From NCBI RefSeq assembly GCF_022701195.1, contig NZ_CP078089.1, positions 2,976,001 to 3,040,000 of the forward strand: 64,000 nucleotides of DNA. Reading direction: 5' to 3'. How positions within the stretch are numbered: the first letter of the stretch is position 1; each line of letters starts with the position of its first letter. The position numbers and the translations under genes were made by a program. The notes under the pieces were generated by a model. It did no database searches. It had not been told where the DNA came from and saw nothing but the letters and a program-made list of their open reading frames with translations. Positions 37,301 through 46,247 of this stretch are shown piece after piece. This DNA comes from Allobaculum mucilyticum (lineage in GTDB: Bacteria > Bacillota_I > Bacilli_A > Erysipelotrichales > Erysipelotrichaceae).

Positions 37301-39358
37301 ACGCTTGGCGATGGAGAATATACCCTGGTCATTGGCGACTATGCCCGAAATGAAAAAGCCTACAGACTGACACTCAAAGACAGAACTGAACTTGCAACGG
37401 CTCTGACAAACATGAAAGCCGAACGTGCAGAGCTTCAGGAAGATGGAAGCTGCATCGTATCTCTGATTGCGGATTCCGGCTATCAGCTGCCTGAATCTCT
37501 TGAAGTCCTTCTGAATAATTCCCCTGTAAACAGTTCTCTCTATACGTATTCCCAGATGGATGGAACGATTACGCTGAGCAGTGAGCTGATGAATCAGCCA
37601 GGCAAGATTGTTATTCGCGGTGTGGCAGACCTTCGGGAAAAGATGGCTCTTGAACTTGAAGGAACTTATCTGCATCTTTCAAAAACAGAACTGAAGCTGA
37701 CCGAAAACGAAAATACAGTTGAGCTGATCGCAGATGATTTCTATTCACTGCCGCAGTCTGTTTCTGTGCTGCGTGATGGCAAGGTTCTTGATCCAAACAG
37801 CTATACCTACAATTCGCAGACTGGCAGTCTGACCTTTACGCAGGAAGCTCTTTCCACCGGATGCGTTCTGAAGATCACTGCATCTGCTTCTGAGATTCAC
37901 GATCCAGTTGGAGTGACGGTAAACATTTCCGGTTTCCATGCCAGTGCTGATTCTCTGAAGACTCTGCAGGATGGAAAAATTGCGCTGGAGCTGAACCCTG
38001 ATGCAAAGAACATTCAGTATCCAAAAACGGTTGAACTGAATGGAGATGGCAAAGTCCTCTCTTCTGACCAGTTCGCCTATGACAATAAGACCGGCATCAT
38101 TACCATTCCGGCCAGTCAGATACGCTTCTATGAACTGATCATCAGCGGTACGCCGGAAAAAGTCGTTCAGAACATGGCACTTGAAAAAGACCTGCACAAT
38201 CTGAGTCTTGAGGGCGAGTCGTTAAAGACATGGACAGACTGGCAGGGAACATTGTGCCCGACAGCTGCCTGGTATGGCCTGCCGGATTCGATTGACGTCA
38301 CAATGGATGGCAAGCCTTTTGAAGCCTTTACCTATAACAAAGAAACCGGAACGATTACGATTTCCGGCGATGCACTTTCTGGCGATTCAGTGAAGGTTTC
38401 TGCAAGTGCAGTCGATCTGAAGGTCGACATGGAACTTGTTAAAGAGCTGGATGAACATCTGACTCTTACAGACAGCGCTCCAAAGACCAACTCGGATTTC
38501 AGTGCTGTTCTCACAGCTGCCAGCGGCTATCTCTGTCCACAGACAATCGAGCTTCTGGTTGATGGTCAGCCTCTTCCTGAAGATGCGTTCACTTACAGCG
38601 TTGAAGGCGGAATCGGATCCAGTGCAAAGATTGAGATTCATGGCTCATACCTTAAAGGAAGCAGTCTGACGATCCGCGCCAAAGCCGTACTTGATGAACG
38701 GCAGATTCCGCTGACATATGAAGGCATTGACCACGTCACGCTGAAAGATCCGGATGTGCAGGTACAGAAGAATCACGATTTCAAACAGACATTCATCGCC
38801 AAAGACCGTCACGCTCTGAGTGATTCGATCGAAGTCTACATGGACAACGCTCTTCTTGATTCGAGTCTGTACACCTATCAGGCAGATACAGGAAATCTTT
38901 CAATCCCTGCTGAGAGTCTGAAGGGAACATCTCTGAAGATTGTGGTTCATACGATTCAGACCAGGATCGATGTAAACCTTACCGGCAATCATCTTTCGCT
39001 CAGCGAAAACTCGATTGCGCTGAGTGCAAATACAAAAACTGCAGAGCTTCATCTGCAGGCTGCCCCGTTCTGCGATCTTCCAGAATCGATCGTGATCCGC
39101 AAAGACGACAATTCCACCCTGGCTTCTTCGGCTTACACATGGAATAAAGAGACAGGTACAGTCACGCTTACAATCGATCAGCTAAATGGCGCAGAAATTC
39201 TGACCATCGAAGCTTCTGCAGCAGAACGCCATGATTCAATCCAGCTTGATAACCAGACAGGATCTTGTGATTACACTCCATCCGGAAAGTCAGTTCTATG
39301 GACTTCCAGCAGCGAAAGATCTTCGACTGATCGCAGATGGAAAAGAACTGAACACTGA
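34310..39358 (+). CDS. secreted subtilisin-like (S8) serine protease with C-terminal repeats, N-terminal part
   Basis: A signal peptide (residues 1-35, RAAALCLSGSLSLSALNLP) leads to an inhibitor-like pro-region with YVTESQASKIEALDFVSSIY (about 150-170). The catalytic domain has Asp219 (IAVVDTGLN), His315 (GDHGTHVTG) and Ser525 (GTSMAAPAVSG). A C5a-peptidase-like Fn3 region follows (about 600-760), then about 85-residue repeats with the core LPE(T/S)I.V..DG..L....YTYD..TG.ITI. The frame is lost at 39260-39261: one extra G (GG for G) moves it off, and the last ~35 codons before 39358 are out of frame. Restored, the protein is about 2400 residues. It probably degrades host or community proteins outside the cell. 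Confidence 0.88.
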   Translation: MGKNRTRNRFSRAAALCLSGSLSLSALNLPILATEFTEGSYLITAEEIENPYSLPEQYPAQSSGSVSVIHSNEVFRAMIFFKEPCVMEQLEGKDWSPEDESVIALREKIAKIQDEHLKEIGRKVFGGWNPEVEQRLDLSANAVSLYVTESQASKIEALDFVSSIYREQQASPSEEEVQNRSAVEMSIQIGGHPQEPVTGAQTAADHGAYGQGARIAVVDTGLNVEHELFDPDTYNEALRQDAQRENMSLADYKEKLDLLDQQKISEVIDTLHLKDSSQTADILYRNEKVPFGYNYVDGNTRIDHNGDYQGDHGTHVTGISSCNRFTENADGSFGESSRMCGYAPDAQILVMKVFGAHGGAYESDYFAALEDAITLQCDAINMSLGSNSAGFAGIALSDDADRESLEQIMNNLESQDIVFSASAGNSGAWADAASTNGKLKSGDVMFATAGSPGTLSNSLCVANANQQTYTESQDNSSISMEMSDSSSWGVTELLELKPEISAPGQMILSASGDYEDSYVFMTGTSMAAPAVSGISAAMTNRIKELGLKEQTGKSNRFLFHSLAMSTALPMKDRSGNYVSVLVQGAGEIQMDDMYNAQVLIEMDESVCRTASDGKVKAELGDDPAKSGSYSVSFTIQNLSDHALSFQPSVDLFTQAVDEEGSLLKETRALAQANSSWSEVSLDAHETKTVTIPFSLTEAEKQKLNSETPEGAYVEGYLFLNPADGSAAQNETVYSIPILGFFGDWDEPDMFEDVSLYESAKDPNLNTYVLNKDENGRIYTNMLQVSGNSTKESRYLAGNPYLVEEGYEDFTKSAINSDQLFENVTFSLVRNAQIYDGGIFDADHDMLTPNGQYGLYMPKPYCVDPADPESWNELSVQTRIRNTILQGLSEDTLYYYGEYALPESVGITDWYKKNEYVEAGNLKDGQVLLFPFTIDDAEPELVSAKADKAKKTLSLTLQDNQYVAAAALFDSNGRQIDLDVPQSGDAPGETASIAFQFSTLGDGEYTLVIGDYARNEKAYRLTLKDRTELATALTNMKAERAELQEDGSCIVSLIADSGYQLPESLEVLLNNSPVNSSLYTYSQMDGTITLSSELMNQPGKIVIRGVADLREKMALELEGTYLHLSKTELKLTENENTVELIADDFYSLPQSVSVLRDGKVLDPNSYTYNSQTGSLTFTQEALSTGCVLKITASASEIHDPVGVTVNISGFHASADSLKTLQDGKIALELNPDAKNIQYPKTVELNGDGKVLSSDQFAYDNKTGIITIPASQIRFYELIISGTPEKVVQNMALEKDLHNLSLEGESLKTWTDWQGTLCPTAAWYGLPDSIDVTMDGKPFEAFTYNKETGTITISGDALSGDSVKVSASAVDLKVDMELVKELDEHLTLTDSAPKTNSDFSAVLTAASGYLCPQTIELLVDGQPLPEDAFTYSVEGGIGSSAKIEIHGSYLKGSSLTIRAKAVLDERQIPLTYEGIDHVTLKDPDVQVQKNHDFKQTFIAKDRHALSDSIEVYMDNALLDSSLYTYQADTGNLSIPAESLKGTSLKIVVHTIQTRIDVNLTGNHLSLSENSIALSANTKTAELHLQAAPFCDLPESIVIRKDDNSTLASSAYTWNKETGTVTLTIDQLNGAEILTIEASAAERHDSIQLDNQTGSCDYTPSGKSVLWTSSSERSSTDRRWKRTEH

Positions 39359-41290
39359 TTTCTATACATTCGATGCTTCTGCAGGCGAGATTCGAATCAA
39401 AGCAGAGCAGGCACTCTTTACGCAGCTTCGCATTGAAGGAACAGCCGTTCATAACGAAATCGAACTGACGGTTGATTCCAGACTGTCCAATCTTACAATA
39501 AGCGGGGAAAAGCCTGTTTCCTGGAAAGACTGGACCGCCGTGCTCAGTGCAAATGCTTATTTTGAACTGCCTGAAACGATCGTTCTCAACCTCGATGGAA
39601 CGCCTCTTGACGATTCTGTCTGGACGTATGACAAGACAGCAGGCTCCATTCATGTAAATGGAACTGCGCTCCTTGGCCAGAAGCTTGAGCTTTCGGCATC
39701 GGGAATTCCAGTCGTTCAGCCGATGAAGATGAATGAAAAACTGAATCATCTTACTCTTGAATCCGATGACACCCTGAAGACCAATACGGAGTATTCAGCC
39801 ATCCTGCATCCGACAGCTGGCTATCTGCTGCCTGAAACGATCGTTCTTAAAGCCGATGACAGAGCACTGAACGCCGGAGAAGATTTCACATACGATCGTG
39901 CAAGCGGAAAAATCACTGTTTCGAGCAGTGCACTTCGAGCTGAAACGCTTCAGATTCAGGCCGACGGTATTCTGGATGAATCGCCAATTACTGTTGAATT
40001 GTCCGGCAATCCAAATCTGAGTGCAGTACCGGAGTTTAAAGCAAAAAACAATACTGCATTTACAGCTGTATTTGTACCGTCTGACCGCTATGCACTCAAT
40101 GAAACAATCAGCGTTTCGATCGATGGAAAAGAGCTCGCTTCTTCTGATTATTCGTATAATTCCAGAATTGGCGAACTCTCGATTCCAGCAGACAAGATGA
40201 TCGGAAAAGCTCTCGCGATCCATCTGACTACCACGCAGACTCGCTTGGATCTGTCTGTAGAGGGCAAAGATCTGACTCTCTCCGCTTCGAGCATTTCGCT
40301 GCCGATTCAGGATGAATCTCTGATCCTGCAGCTGTCTGTTCCTGAATGGTTCGATCTGCCGGAAACTATCGTACTTAGAGCAGACGATGAAGCACTCGAT
40401 TCCGAATCCTGGACGTATGATTCCAAAGCCGGAACCATTACCATTGGAAAAGATGCGCTTTCTGGAACGGAAGTTCTGAGCGTCGTCGGCAGCGGATCAA
40501 AGTCCAGCAAGCCAATCGAATTTGTTGATGAAGTGGATCATGTAAGCATCTCCAATCCGGACCTGAAAATCTGGAGCGATGCAATTATTCACTTCGGTCA
40601 GCCGGATGCCTGGTATTCATGGCCGCAGACGATTACTGTAAAACTCGATGAGCAGACTCTTGATGGCAGCAAATACGTCTACGATCGAGAAGAAGGAACA
40701 GTCTCCATTCCAGGCGAAACTCTTCTTGGAAGCAGGCTGACTGTTTCGGGTACTGCAGTCAAACGAATTGAACCAGTCACTCTTCATACAGAACTTGAAG
40801 GCCTGATAATTACTTCGAACGAGCCTTCCACCTGGACAGAATGGAAAGGAACTCTGAGCGCTGAAGCCTATACCAGCCTTCCAGAAACGATCAAGGTCAC
40901 CTTAGATGATCGAACCCTCGTTTCTGATGAAGATTATGTCTATTCTTCAAAGACCGGAAAGATCACCGTAAAAGCCGAAGCTCTTCTTGGTCAGAATCTG
41001 ACCATTGAGGCAGCATCTGTACCGACGATCCAAGCCATTCAGGTTACTGAAAAACTGGATAAGATCTCCATGGAAGCAGAGCAGCCGCAGACGAATACAG
41101 ACTGGACTGCAAAACTCACCGCAAACGATGGATGCTTCCTGCCCAAAGAGATTGAAGTCACTCTTGATGGCAAAAAGCTTTCCGAAAATCAGTATTCCTG
41201 GAACAGGGAAACAGGAGTATTGAAGATTTCTGCTCAGTTCATGAAAGCTGAACAGTTGGAAATCAAAGCAACTGCGATCGACCTGTCCCT
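37450..41290 (+). repeat. fifteen divergent ~255-bp repeats in the subtilase tail
   Basis: Counting the LPETI...YTYD..TG.I motif gives 15 units, from LPESLEVLLNNS (first) to LPKEIEVTLDGK (last). They diverge in sequence but keep length and core residues. They span the frameshift, which confirms that 34310-39358 and 39231-41507 were one gene. Confidence 0.8.
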
Positions 41291-41507
41291 GCTGCGTACG
41301 GTTACTGATGCTCTTGAAAATCTTTCTGAAGAAGAATATGGAGCTGAAACAATTGCGGCATTGCGGAGACCGCTTAAACAGGCTGCAGATCTTCTGAAAA
41401 AACCAGGCTCTCAGAGCGAGGTCAATGAAATGACCCGCAAGCTCTCTGCGCTGCTTCTTGCTCAGAGAAAGATCCCCTCTGCTGAACTTCTTTCGCTGAT
41501 CAAATGA
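39231..41507 (+). CDS. C-terminal repeat region of the subtilase (frame after the break)
   Basis: This frame begins inside the preceding gene and continues its repeat series directly (units 8 to 15). It ends with about 70 helical residues (ETIAALRRPLKQAADLLKKPG), like a FIVAR-type bundle. There is no signal peptide, start site or sorting signal of its own, so it is not an independent gene. IS256 copy 3 entered at the stop codon: the original ATC AAA TAA became ATC AAA TGA, so the protein sequence did not change. Confidence 0.8.
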   Translation: MIQSSLITRQDLVITLHPESQFYGLPAAKDLRLIADGKELNTDFYTFDASAGEIRIKAEQALFTQLRIEGTAVHNEIELTVDSRLSNLTISGEKPVSWKDWTAVLSANAYFELPETIVLNLDGTPLDDSVWTYDKTAGSIHVNGTALLGQKLELSASGIPVVQPMKMNEKLNHLTLESDDTLKTNTEYSAILHPTAGYLLPETIVLKADDRALNAGEDFTYDRASGKITVSSSALRAETLQIQADGILDESPITVELSGNPNLSAVPEFKAKNNTAFTAVFVPSDRYALNETISVSIDGKELASSDYSYNSRIGELSIPADKMIGKALAIHLTTTQTRLDLSVEGKDLTLSASSISLPIQDESLILQLSVPEWFDLPETIVLRADDEALDSESWTYDSKAGTITIGKDALSGTEVLSVVGSGSKSSKPIEFVDEVDHVSISNPDLKIWSDAIIHFGQPDAWYSWPQTITVKLDEQTLDGSKYVYDREEGTVSIPGETLLGSRLTVSGTAVKRIEPVTLHTELEGLIITSNEPSTWTEWKGTLSAEAYTSLPETIKVTLDDRTLVSDEDYVYSSKTGKITVKAEALLGQNLTIEAASVPTIQAIQVTEKLDKISMEAEQPQTNTDWTAKLTANDGCFLPKEIEVTLDGKKLSENQYSWNRETGVLKISAQFMKAEQLEIKATAIDLSLLRTVTDALENLSEEEYGAETIAALRRPLKQAADLLKKPGSQSEVNEMTRKLSALLLAQRKIPSAELLSLIK

Positions 41508-42523
41508 GAGTGTAAGGTATTTTGTGTAAATTCCATCAGGATTTCAGGCTGATTCAATCAGCTTGAGCCTGACAAATTTATACAAGGAGACCACGTATGC
41601 CACGTAAAGCTAAAGCTGAACCAACCCTTCAGAAACAGATTGCTTCAACCATCGTTAAGGAATACAAGCCTCAGACGTTTAAAGAAGCCGCAGACATCAT
41701 AAAGACAATCTTTGCCCCTGTTCTTGAGGAGATGCTCCAGGGAGAACTTGATTCGCATCTCGGCTATGCCAGCGGATCGCATGCTCCTAAATCGACAGAG
41801 AATCGCCGCAACGGCTATTCGGAAAAGACTGTAAAGTCTTCTCAGGGCGAGCTGGATCTGCGTATTCCTCGCGACCGCCTTGGTACATTCGAACCGCAGG
41901 CAGTTCCTAAAAGAAGCCGGGATATTTCCAATATCGAGGATAAAATTCTGCGTATGTATGGACAGGGCATGTCGCAGCGCGACATCTCCGATATTATCCA
42001 GGACATCTACGGCTTCTCTGTCTCTGCGGACACGATCTCAAACATCACAGATCGCGTTTATCCAGTGGTCGATGAGTGGCGTCATCGTCCCCTGAAGAAG
42101 TGCTACCCCTTCGTATTCGTCGACTGCCTTTATGTATCGGTCAAAACCGATCGCGGTGCAAAAGAACAGGCTGTATATGTGGTTCTTGCTTACGATACTG
42201 AAGGCTATAAAGATGTCCTCGGCATCTGGATCGGCGAGAGCGAATCCAAGCACTTTTGGATGGAGATCTTTGACGAACTGAGAGCACGAGGCGTAGAAGA
42301 TATTTTCTTCCTGTCCATGGACGGCGTAAGCGGGCTTGAAAGCGGTGCTAAGGCTGTATTTCCGAACGTTACCGTACAGCGCTGCATCGTTCATCTGCTC
42401 CGCAACTCTCTGAAATACATTCCGACCCAATGTCATTAAGTTAGATAAGGTAGGTCCACTCAAACGTTAAGCTTACATGTGATTTTTGGCGTCCAGATTT
42501 CTGTCGAGCACGACGAAAAGGGT

Positions 42524-42556
42524 GATTATTTACCTGTTTAAAAAAATCACCTGGTG
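42524..42556 (-). terminator. transposase terminator of IS4 element A
   Basis: On the minus strand GGTGATT pairs with AATCACC, then CTTTTCG. Element B has the equivalent hairpin at 54137. Confidence 0.5.
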
Positions 42557-42582
42557 GCTTTCTCGATTCTCAGAACTTTTGG

Positions 42583-43923
42583 TCAGCGCTTCTTTTTGCG
42601 CTTATCCGCTCGCCCTGGACGAACGGACTGCGTCTTATGAAGGATCAAATTGATCAGCTTGTCTGCGGTATAAACTCCGCTGTCCCATAGAAACGCGTGA
42701 ACCGCAGTGATCAGAAATGCGTAATCTGCCTTCTGTTCCCACTTCCTCTTCATGGCATTTCGGCAGCGTTCAGCGAATTCCTGACTGTTTTCAACCTTGT
42801 TTCTGATCCGGGAATACAGGTTGTAGAGCGTCATTTTCGCGAAGACTTCTCCAATGACCAGTTCCTTCTTGCGTCCATGCACATCCTTCAGTCCAATCCG
42901 CTCTTTGATATCTCGATACGAGAGCTCAATTTGCCAGCGGAGTCGGTAGATTTCACAGAGATCCTCGGTGGTGAATTCATCAAACGGCAGGTTGGTAAAA
43001 AGTGTGATGAAAGACTCAATCCCTTCGCAGACCGTTTTATAGCGTACGACTCTGCCGTGGAGCGGCAGTTCAGTCACTCCATTCTGGAATTCCGGATGTT
43101 TTGAATAGGACGAGATGTATTTGTAGGTTTCCCAGTTTGCCTTGACATGGGAGTTGTTTTTACACGTCAAAGTCACATCGAATGGAATGTCATATTCTTC
43201 AGTATCTGGTGTTGGATAGTGCTTCAGAATACTGGTAGAGGAAGATTCGTCCTTGATTCGGATGACGAAATGCTTATCGGTCTGATTCAGACGATAGAAA
43301 GTCATAAGCGCTTCATAGCCTCTGTCGCAAATGAAGATCGCCTTTTCTCCTTCGTATCGCTGAGCCAGCTCCAGAAAAGCTGAGTCCTCGTTCTTCTGAG
43401 AACCTGGCTGCATCACCAGATCGAGATAAACATGGTTGAGCACGTCATACAGCGGATTCGCAAGGTAAAAATGGTGCTTGGATCCCTTTTTCGATCCGCC
43501 ATAGGTAGACATGTCATTCCCATCGGGGCTGACTGATAGTTCAGAACCGTCGACGCTCAATAGTCGCCATCCATGAAACGTTTTGTCATCCTCCGAAGAG
43601 AACAAATCGTTCATGCGATAGAAGACGTGAGAGTAAAGCAAGAACCTGATTTTCTGTCTGCCCTGGGAAATGGCAGATAAAGAAACGTCGGACAGAGAAT
43701 CAGGAAGAATGGGAAGAGATCGGTTGATCGAGCGATCTTCCGTCTGGTAGGCCACGGCTGCCAGATCGACAGCGGAAAGCCTGCGGGAGCGAGAGAAGTC
43801 AGAATCCGGGTGGAGCAGATTGTCAGAATTGGATGCTTCTTCTTTGATGAAGCGCTTGAGAGCAGCCGACTGCAGGTTGCAGAATGTGTTAAGTGAGGGC
43901 ATAAGATTTTTCCTTTCCGTCAC
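42583..43923 (-). CDS. IS4 family transposase (element A)
   Basis: A 446-residue DDE transposase. The first Asp is in LLSVDGSELSV, the second in IFICDRGYEALM, and the YREK signature is in YRLRWQIELSYRDIKERIG (Tyr, Arg, Glu and Lys at the family spacing), which defines the IS4 group. A basic tail (GRADKRKKKR) ends the protein. It starts at 43923 and is transcribed toward the left. It is clearly related to the transposase at 52799-54109 but well diverged from it. Confidence 0.93.
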   Translation of the reverse strand: MTERKNLMPSLNTFCNLQSAALKRFIKEEASNSDNLLHPDSDFSRSRRLSAVDLAAVAYQTEDRSINRSLPILPDSLSDVSLSAISQGRQKIRFLLYSHVFYRMNDLFSSEDDKTFHGWRLLSVDGSELSVSPDGNDMSTYGGSKKGSKHHFYLANPLYDVLNHVYLDLVMQPGSQKNEDSAFLELAQRYEGEKAIFICDRGYEALMTFYRLNQTDKHFVIRIKDESSSTSILKHYPTPDTEEYDIPFDVTLTCKNNSHVKANWETYKYISSYSKHPEFQNGVTELPLHGRVVRYKTVCEGIESFITLFTNLPFDEFTTEDLCEIYRLRWQIELSYRDIKERIGLKDVHGRKKELVIGEVFAKMTLYNLYSRIRNKVENSQEFAERCRNAMKRKWEQKADYAFLITAVHAFLWDSGVYTADKLINLILHKTQSVRPGRADKRKKKR

Positions 43924-44035
43924 TTAACGGGCCGCGAAGCGGCCGCACGATTTGAGTTATAAAACAACCTGATATTCCCGAAAAACCGAATATTACAAAC
44001 AAATAACCGATATGTTCTGCTAAGAAAAAAGACAA

Positions 44036-44078
44036 AAGAAAAGAGACCTCTCCTCCAATCAAGGAGGAAAGGCCTCAA
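44036..44078 (-). terminator. anti-readthrough terminator at the upstream end of IS4 element A
   Basis: On the minus strand GAGGCCT..CCTCC pairs with GGAGG..AGGTCTC, then TTTTCTTTTG. It lies between the element end and the transposase gene, so it should stop transcripts entering from outside. Confidence 0.6.
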
Positions 44079-44806
44079 TCAACTAAACTTAATGACATTG
44101 ATTCCGACCAAAGAAAAAGCCGGTTTCTGCAACGACATCAAGAGAGTCTACGGTGCTTTGAACGCTAAAGAAGCAGAGGCTGCTTTCGATGAATTTAAGG
44201 AGAAATGGTGCCGTTATCCTGGTGCGGTAGGCGTGTGGGAACGTAACTTTCATCATGTGCGGCAGCTGTTTAACTACGGCAGTGCTGTCAGAAAGGTGAT
44301 GTATACAACCAATGCGATCGAGTCGGTTAACTCCAGCCTGCGAAAAGTAACAAAAAAGGGCTCGTTTCCAAGTGAGGATTCAGTTTATAAGGCCTTGTAT
44401 CTGCGCATTGTGGAGCTCGAGAAGAAATGGCAGGGACGAAGGGTTCCAAACTGGTCAATGGTACGTAATCAGCTCCTGTGTGAGGAGGAACTGAGCGCTA
44501 GATTGGAGAAGTACTCAGCCAGGTAAGCAGCAGATCTGGAATCCGCTTATGAAATTTTCCTGCGCTTAACCCCTTTACAGCGGGTCCTCGCTCCCCCTGC
44601 ACCCCCAAGAGACGTCCCCACCGTCGAAAAAATGCCATCCTGGCAGGGACGTCACCAGTCTAGCAGGGGGCGCCCGCTATAAAGGGCAGCTCCAGAAAAT
44701 TTCACTCGCTCATCGTCCGGCGAGGTGTTTTGAACCTACGAAACGGCCAAATGTTTCAACTACCAAAAACGGATTTACACAAAATATTTGACATACCCGA
44801 TCAAAT

Positions 44807-45250
44807 AATTGAAGACAGAGTAAGAAAGTTTCCTGAAGGGAAATCTTTTAGAGAAAACAGTCTTTCACTCCGTTCCAGAGCGGAAAGCTGACTGAAAATA
44901 CTGATATATAAAGATTCTGACGCATGCTGCGAGAGCTTTGAACATCTGAGGGCAGATTTTCAAAGCTTCGGCATGCGTTATTCTTTTTGCCTTTTCTGTT
45001 CTGTCTGGAAGCCAGCCGATCGATAAGCAGGGAACGTTATTCGTGATCTATGCACTTATGAAGAATCCTGATGGCAGAAGAATCGTTTCAGGCAGCAGGG
45101 ATGAACCAGAAAGAGATCGGGCTGATTTGTAAGGCGGTCATAATCTGGTCAATTCATCAGGCATTTGCCTTGAATTTATTGCAGTCTGTCTTCATTTCTT
45201 GACGGATGAAAAGAAAAGTTTTAAAAAGTACGTGTTAAGAATTAGAAAAC
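44807..45250. other. intergenic region between IS256 copy 3 and the thi operon
   Basis: It holds a large hairpin (44919-44990): GCATGC and AGCTTTGA pair with TCAAAGCT and GCATGC, followed by TTATTCTTTTTGCC. This probably ended the subtilase transcript before the IS arrived. TTGACG near 45201 with an A/T-rich box 17 bases on may be the thi promoter. No gene is supported. Confidence 0.45.
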
Positions 45251-45336
45251 AGCAGGGGAGCCCGCAAGGGCTGAGAGGAAGTCTGGCTTCGACCCTGGAC
45301 CTGATGCGGATCATGCCGCCGTAGGAAGCTGAACAG
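45251..45336 (+). promoter_or_regulatory. TPP riboswitch (THI box)
   Basis: The class-defining segments are GGGGAGCCCGCAAGGGCTGAG and, later, ACCCTGGACCTGATGCGGATCATGCCGCCGTAGGAAGC (each read in part). Their order and spacing match TPP aptamers. It binds thiamine pyrophosphate and controls the following thi operon. Confidence 0.95.
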
Positions 45337-45341
45337 CCTAC

Positions 45342-45378
45342 TTTATGCAGGAGAATCCGTTCGGGTTTTCCTGTTTTT
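45342..45378 (+). terminator. expression-platform terminator of the TPP riboswitch
   Basis: CAGGAGAATCCG pairs with CGGGTTTTCCTG, then TTTTTTGT. TPP binding should favour this terminator. Confidence 0.85.
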
Positions 45379-45572
45379 TGTATTTGAAGAAAGGATGTGA
45401 TCAGATCCGGGAGACCGGCATGAACAGGGGAGCGCCTGGGCATGAGCAGAGAGCGAGGGAGGCCATTTGTCTGGTCTGAGAGGAGATCCGCAGATCTCGA
45501 CCGCCTGACTGAAGACCAGTCAGTTCGCAAAGTGAAAGACAGAGACGGTCTGTCTTGATAAAAGGAGAAAAC

Positions 45573-46088
45573 ATGAAAAACAATTCTGTTCGAAAACTGA
45601 CTTTTGCGGCTCTGCTTACAGCGGTTGCTGTTGCAGGAAGCCTGATTTCCTTTCCGGTCTTCGGAAGCAAGTGCGCGCCTGTTCAGCATATGGTCAATGT
45701 CTTCTGTGCTGTTCTGCTTGGACCGGTCTATGGAACCGGCGTTGCCTTCTGTGCAAGCCTGCTTCGCAACATGGTGGGCCTTGGCAGCATTATGGCTTTT
45801 CCGGGAAGCATGATCGGTGCTCTGCTTGCCGGACTGGTCTGGAAGTATTCGCACAATCTGTGGCTGACTGTCCTTGGCGAAGTATTCGGTACAGGTATCC
45901 TTGGCGGTCTCTGCGCGTATCCGCTGGCCATTCTGTTCCTTGGGATCAATGCCGGTGAAGTGGCTTTCTATGCCTATATCATTCCGTTCCTCATCTCAAC
46001 AGTTGTCGGTTCCCTGATCAGCGGCGCTGTGCTGCAGGCCATGTCTAAATCCGTTCTGCCATCTCTGACCGGTTCGCAGAAAGCGTAA
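45573..46088 (+). CDS. thiW: ThiW family ECF-type S component (thiamine precursor uptake)
   Basis: A 171-residue membrane protein with about five spans. GSKCAPVQHMVNVFCAVLLGPVYG and LRNMVGLGSIMAFPGSMIGALLAG are the ThiW signature regions. It is the substrate-binding part of an energy-coupling-factor transporter, thought to take up the hydroxyethylthiazole moiety of thiamine. The shared EcfA/T energising module is not in this window. The start is ATG 45573 after AAAAGGAG. It is the first gene after the TPP riboswitch. Confidence 0.9.
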   Translation: MKNNSVRKLTFAALLTAVAVAGSLISFPVFGSKCAPVQHMVNVFCAVLLGPVYGTGVAFCASLLRNMVGLGSIMAFPGSMIGALLAGLVWKYSHNLWLTVLGEVFGTGILGGLCAYPLAILFLGINAGEVAFYAYIIPFLISTVVGSLISGAVLQAMSKSVLPSLTGSQKA

Positions 46089-46207
46089 TTCTTCTTAACA
46101 AGTGTGAGAAACAGGACAAACCGTTCGTATCTGAAAAGAGGCAGGCAGTATATGGACTCTGAAGGATCAGAATGAAAGCGCACGAAACTGAAGACAGAAG
46201 AAATTGA

Positions 46208-46231
46208 GCAGACAGAAAAGGTTCTGTCTGC
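46208..46231 (+). promoter_or_regulatory. perfect hairpin just before the thiM ribosome site
   Basis: GCAGACAGAA pairs fully with TTCTGTCTGC around AAGG, ending 4 bases before AGGAGG. There is no U-tail, so it is not a terminator. It may tune translation or mRNA stability. Confidence 0.4.
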
Positions 46232-46247
46232 AGTCAGGAGGCTGTAA

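Larger units (their letters stand above)
42428..44100 (-). mobile_element. IS4-type element A (1673 bp)
   Basis: Terminal inverted repeats are CAATGTCATTAAGTTAG on one side and CAATGTCATTAAGTTTAG on the other. Perfect 9-bp target duplications ATTCCGACC lie at 42419-42427 and 44101-44109, inside the IS256 transposase gene. Hairpin terminators stand just inside both ends. Confidence 0.95.
41597..44526 (+). pseudogene. IS256 transposase, copy 3, disrupted by IS4-type element
   Basis: The N-terminal part (41597-42427) holds both Asp residues; the C-terminal part (44101-44526) holds Glu348. The IS4 element sits after the KYIPT codons (about residue 277). The two halves cannot make a working enzyme, though the element can still be moved in trans. 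Confidence 0.95.
41506..44798 (+). mobile_element. IS256-family element, copy 3, split by an IS4-type element
   Basis: Perfect 8-bp duplications GATCAAAT lie at 41498-41505 and 44799-44806. Without the inserted IS4 element and its 9-bp duplication the length is 1611 bp, as in copies 1 and 2. It carries the same bases as copy 2 at the sites that distinguish copy 1, so copies 2 and 3 are the closest pair. Confidence 0.95.

Noticed and set aside
32234-44798. True composite transposon around the subtilase
   Set aside because: Each IS256 copy has its own perfect and different 8-bp duplication, so the two copies inserted independently.
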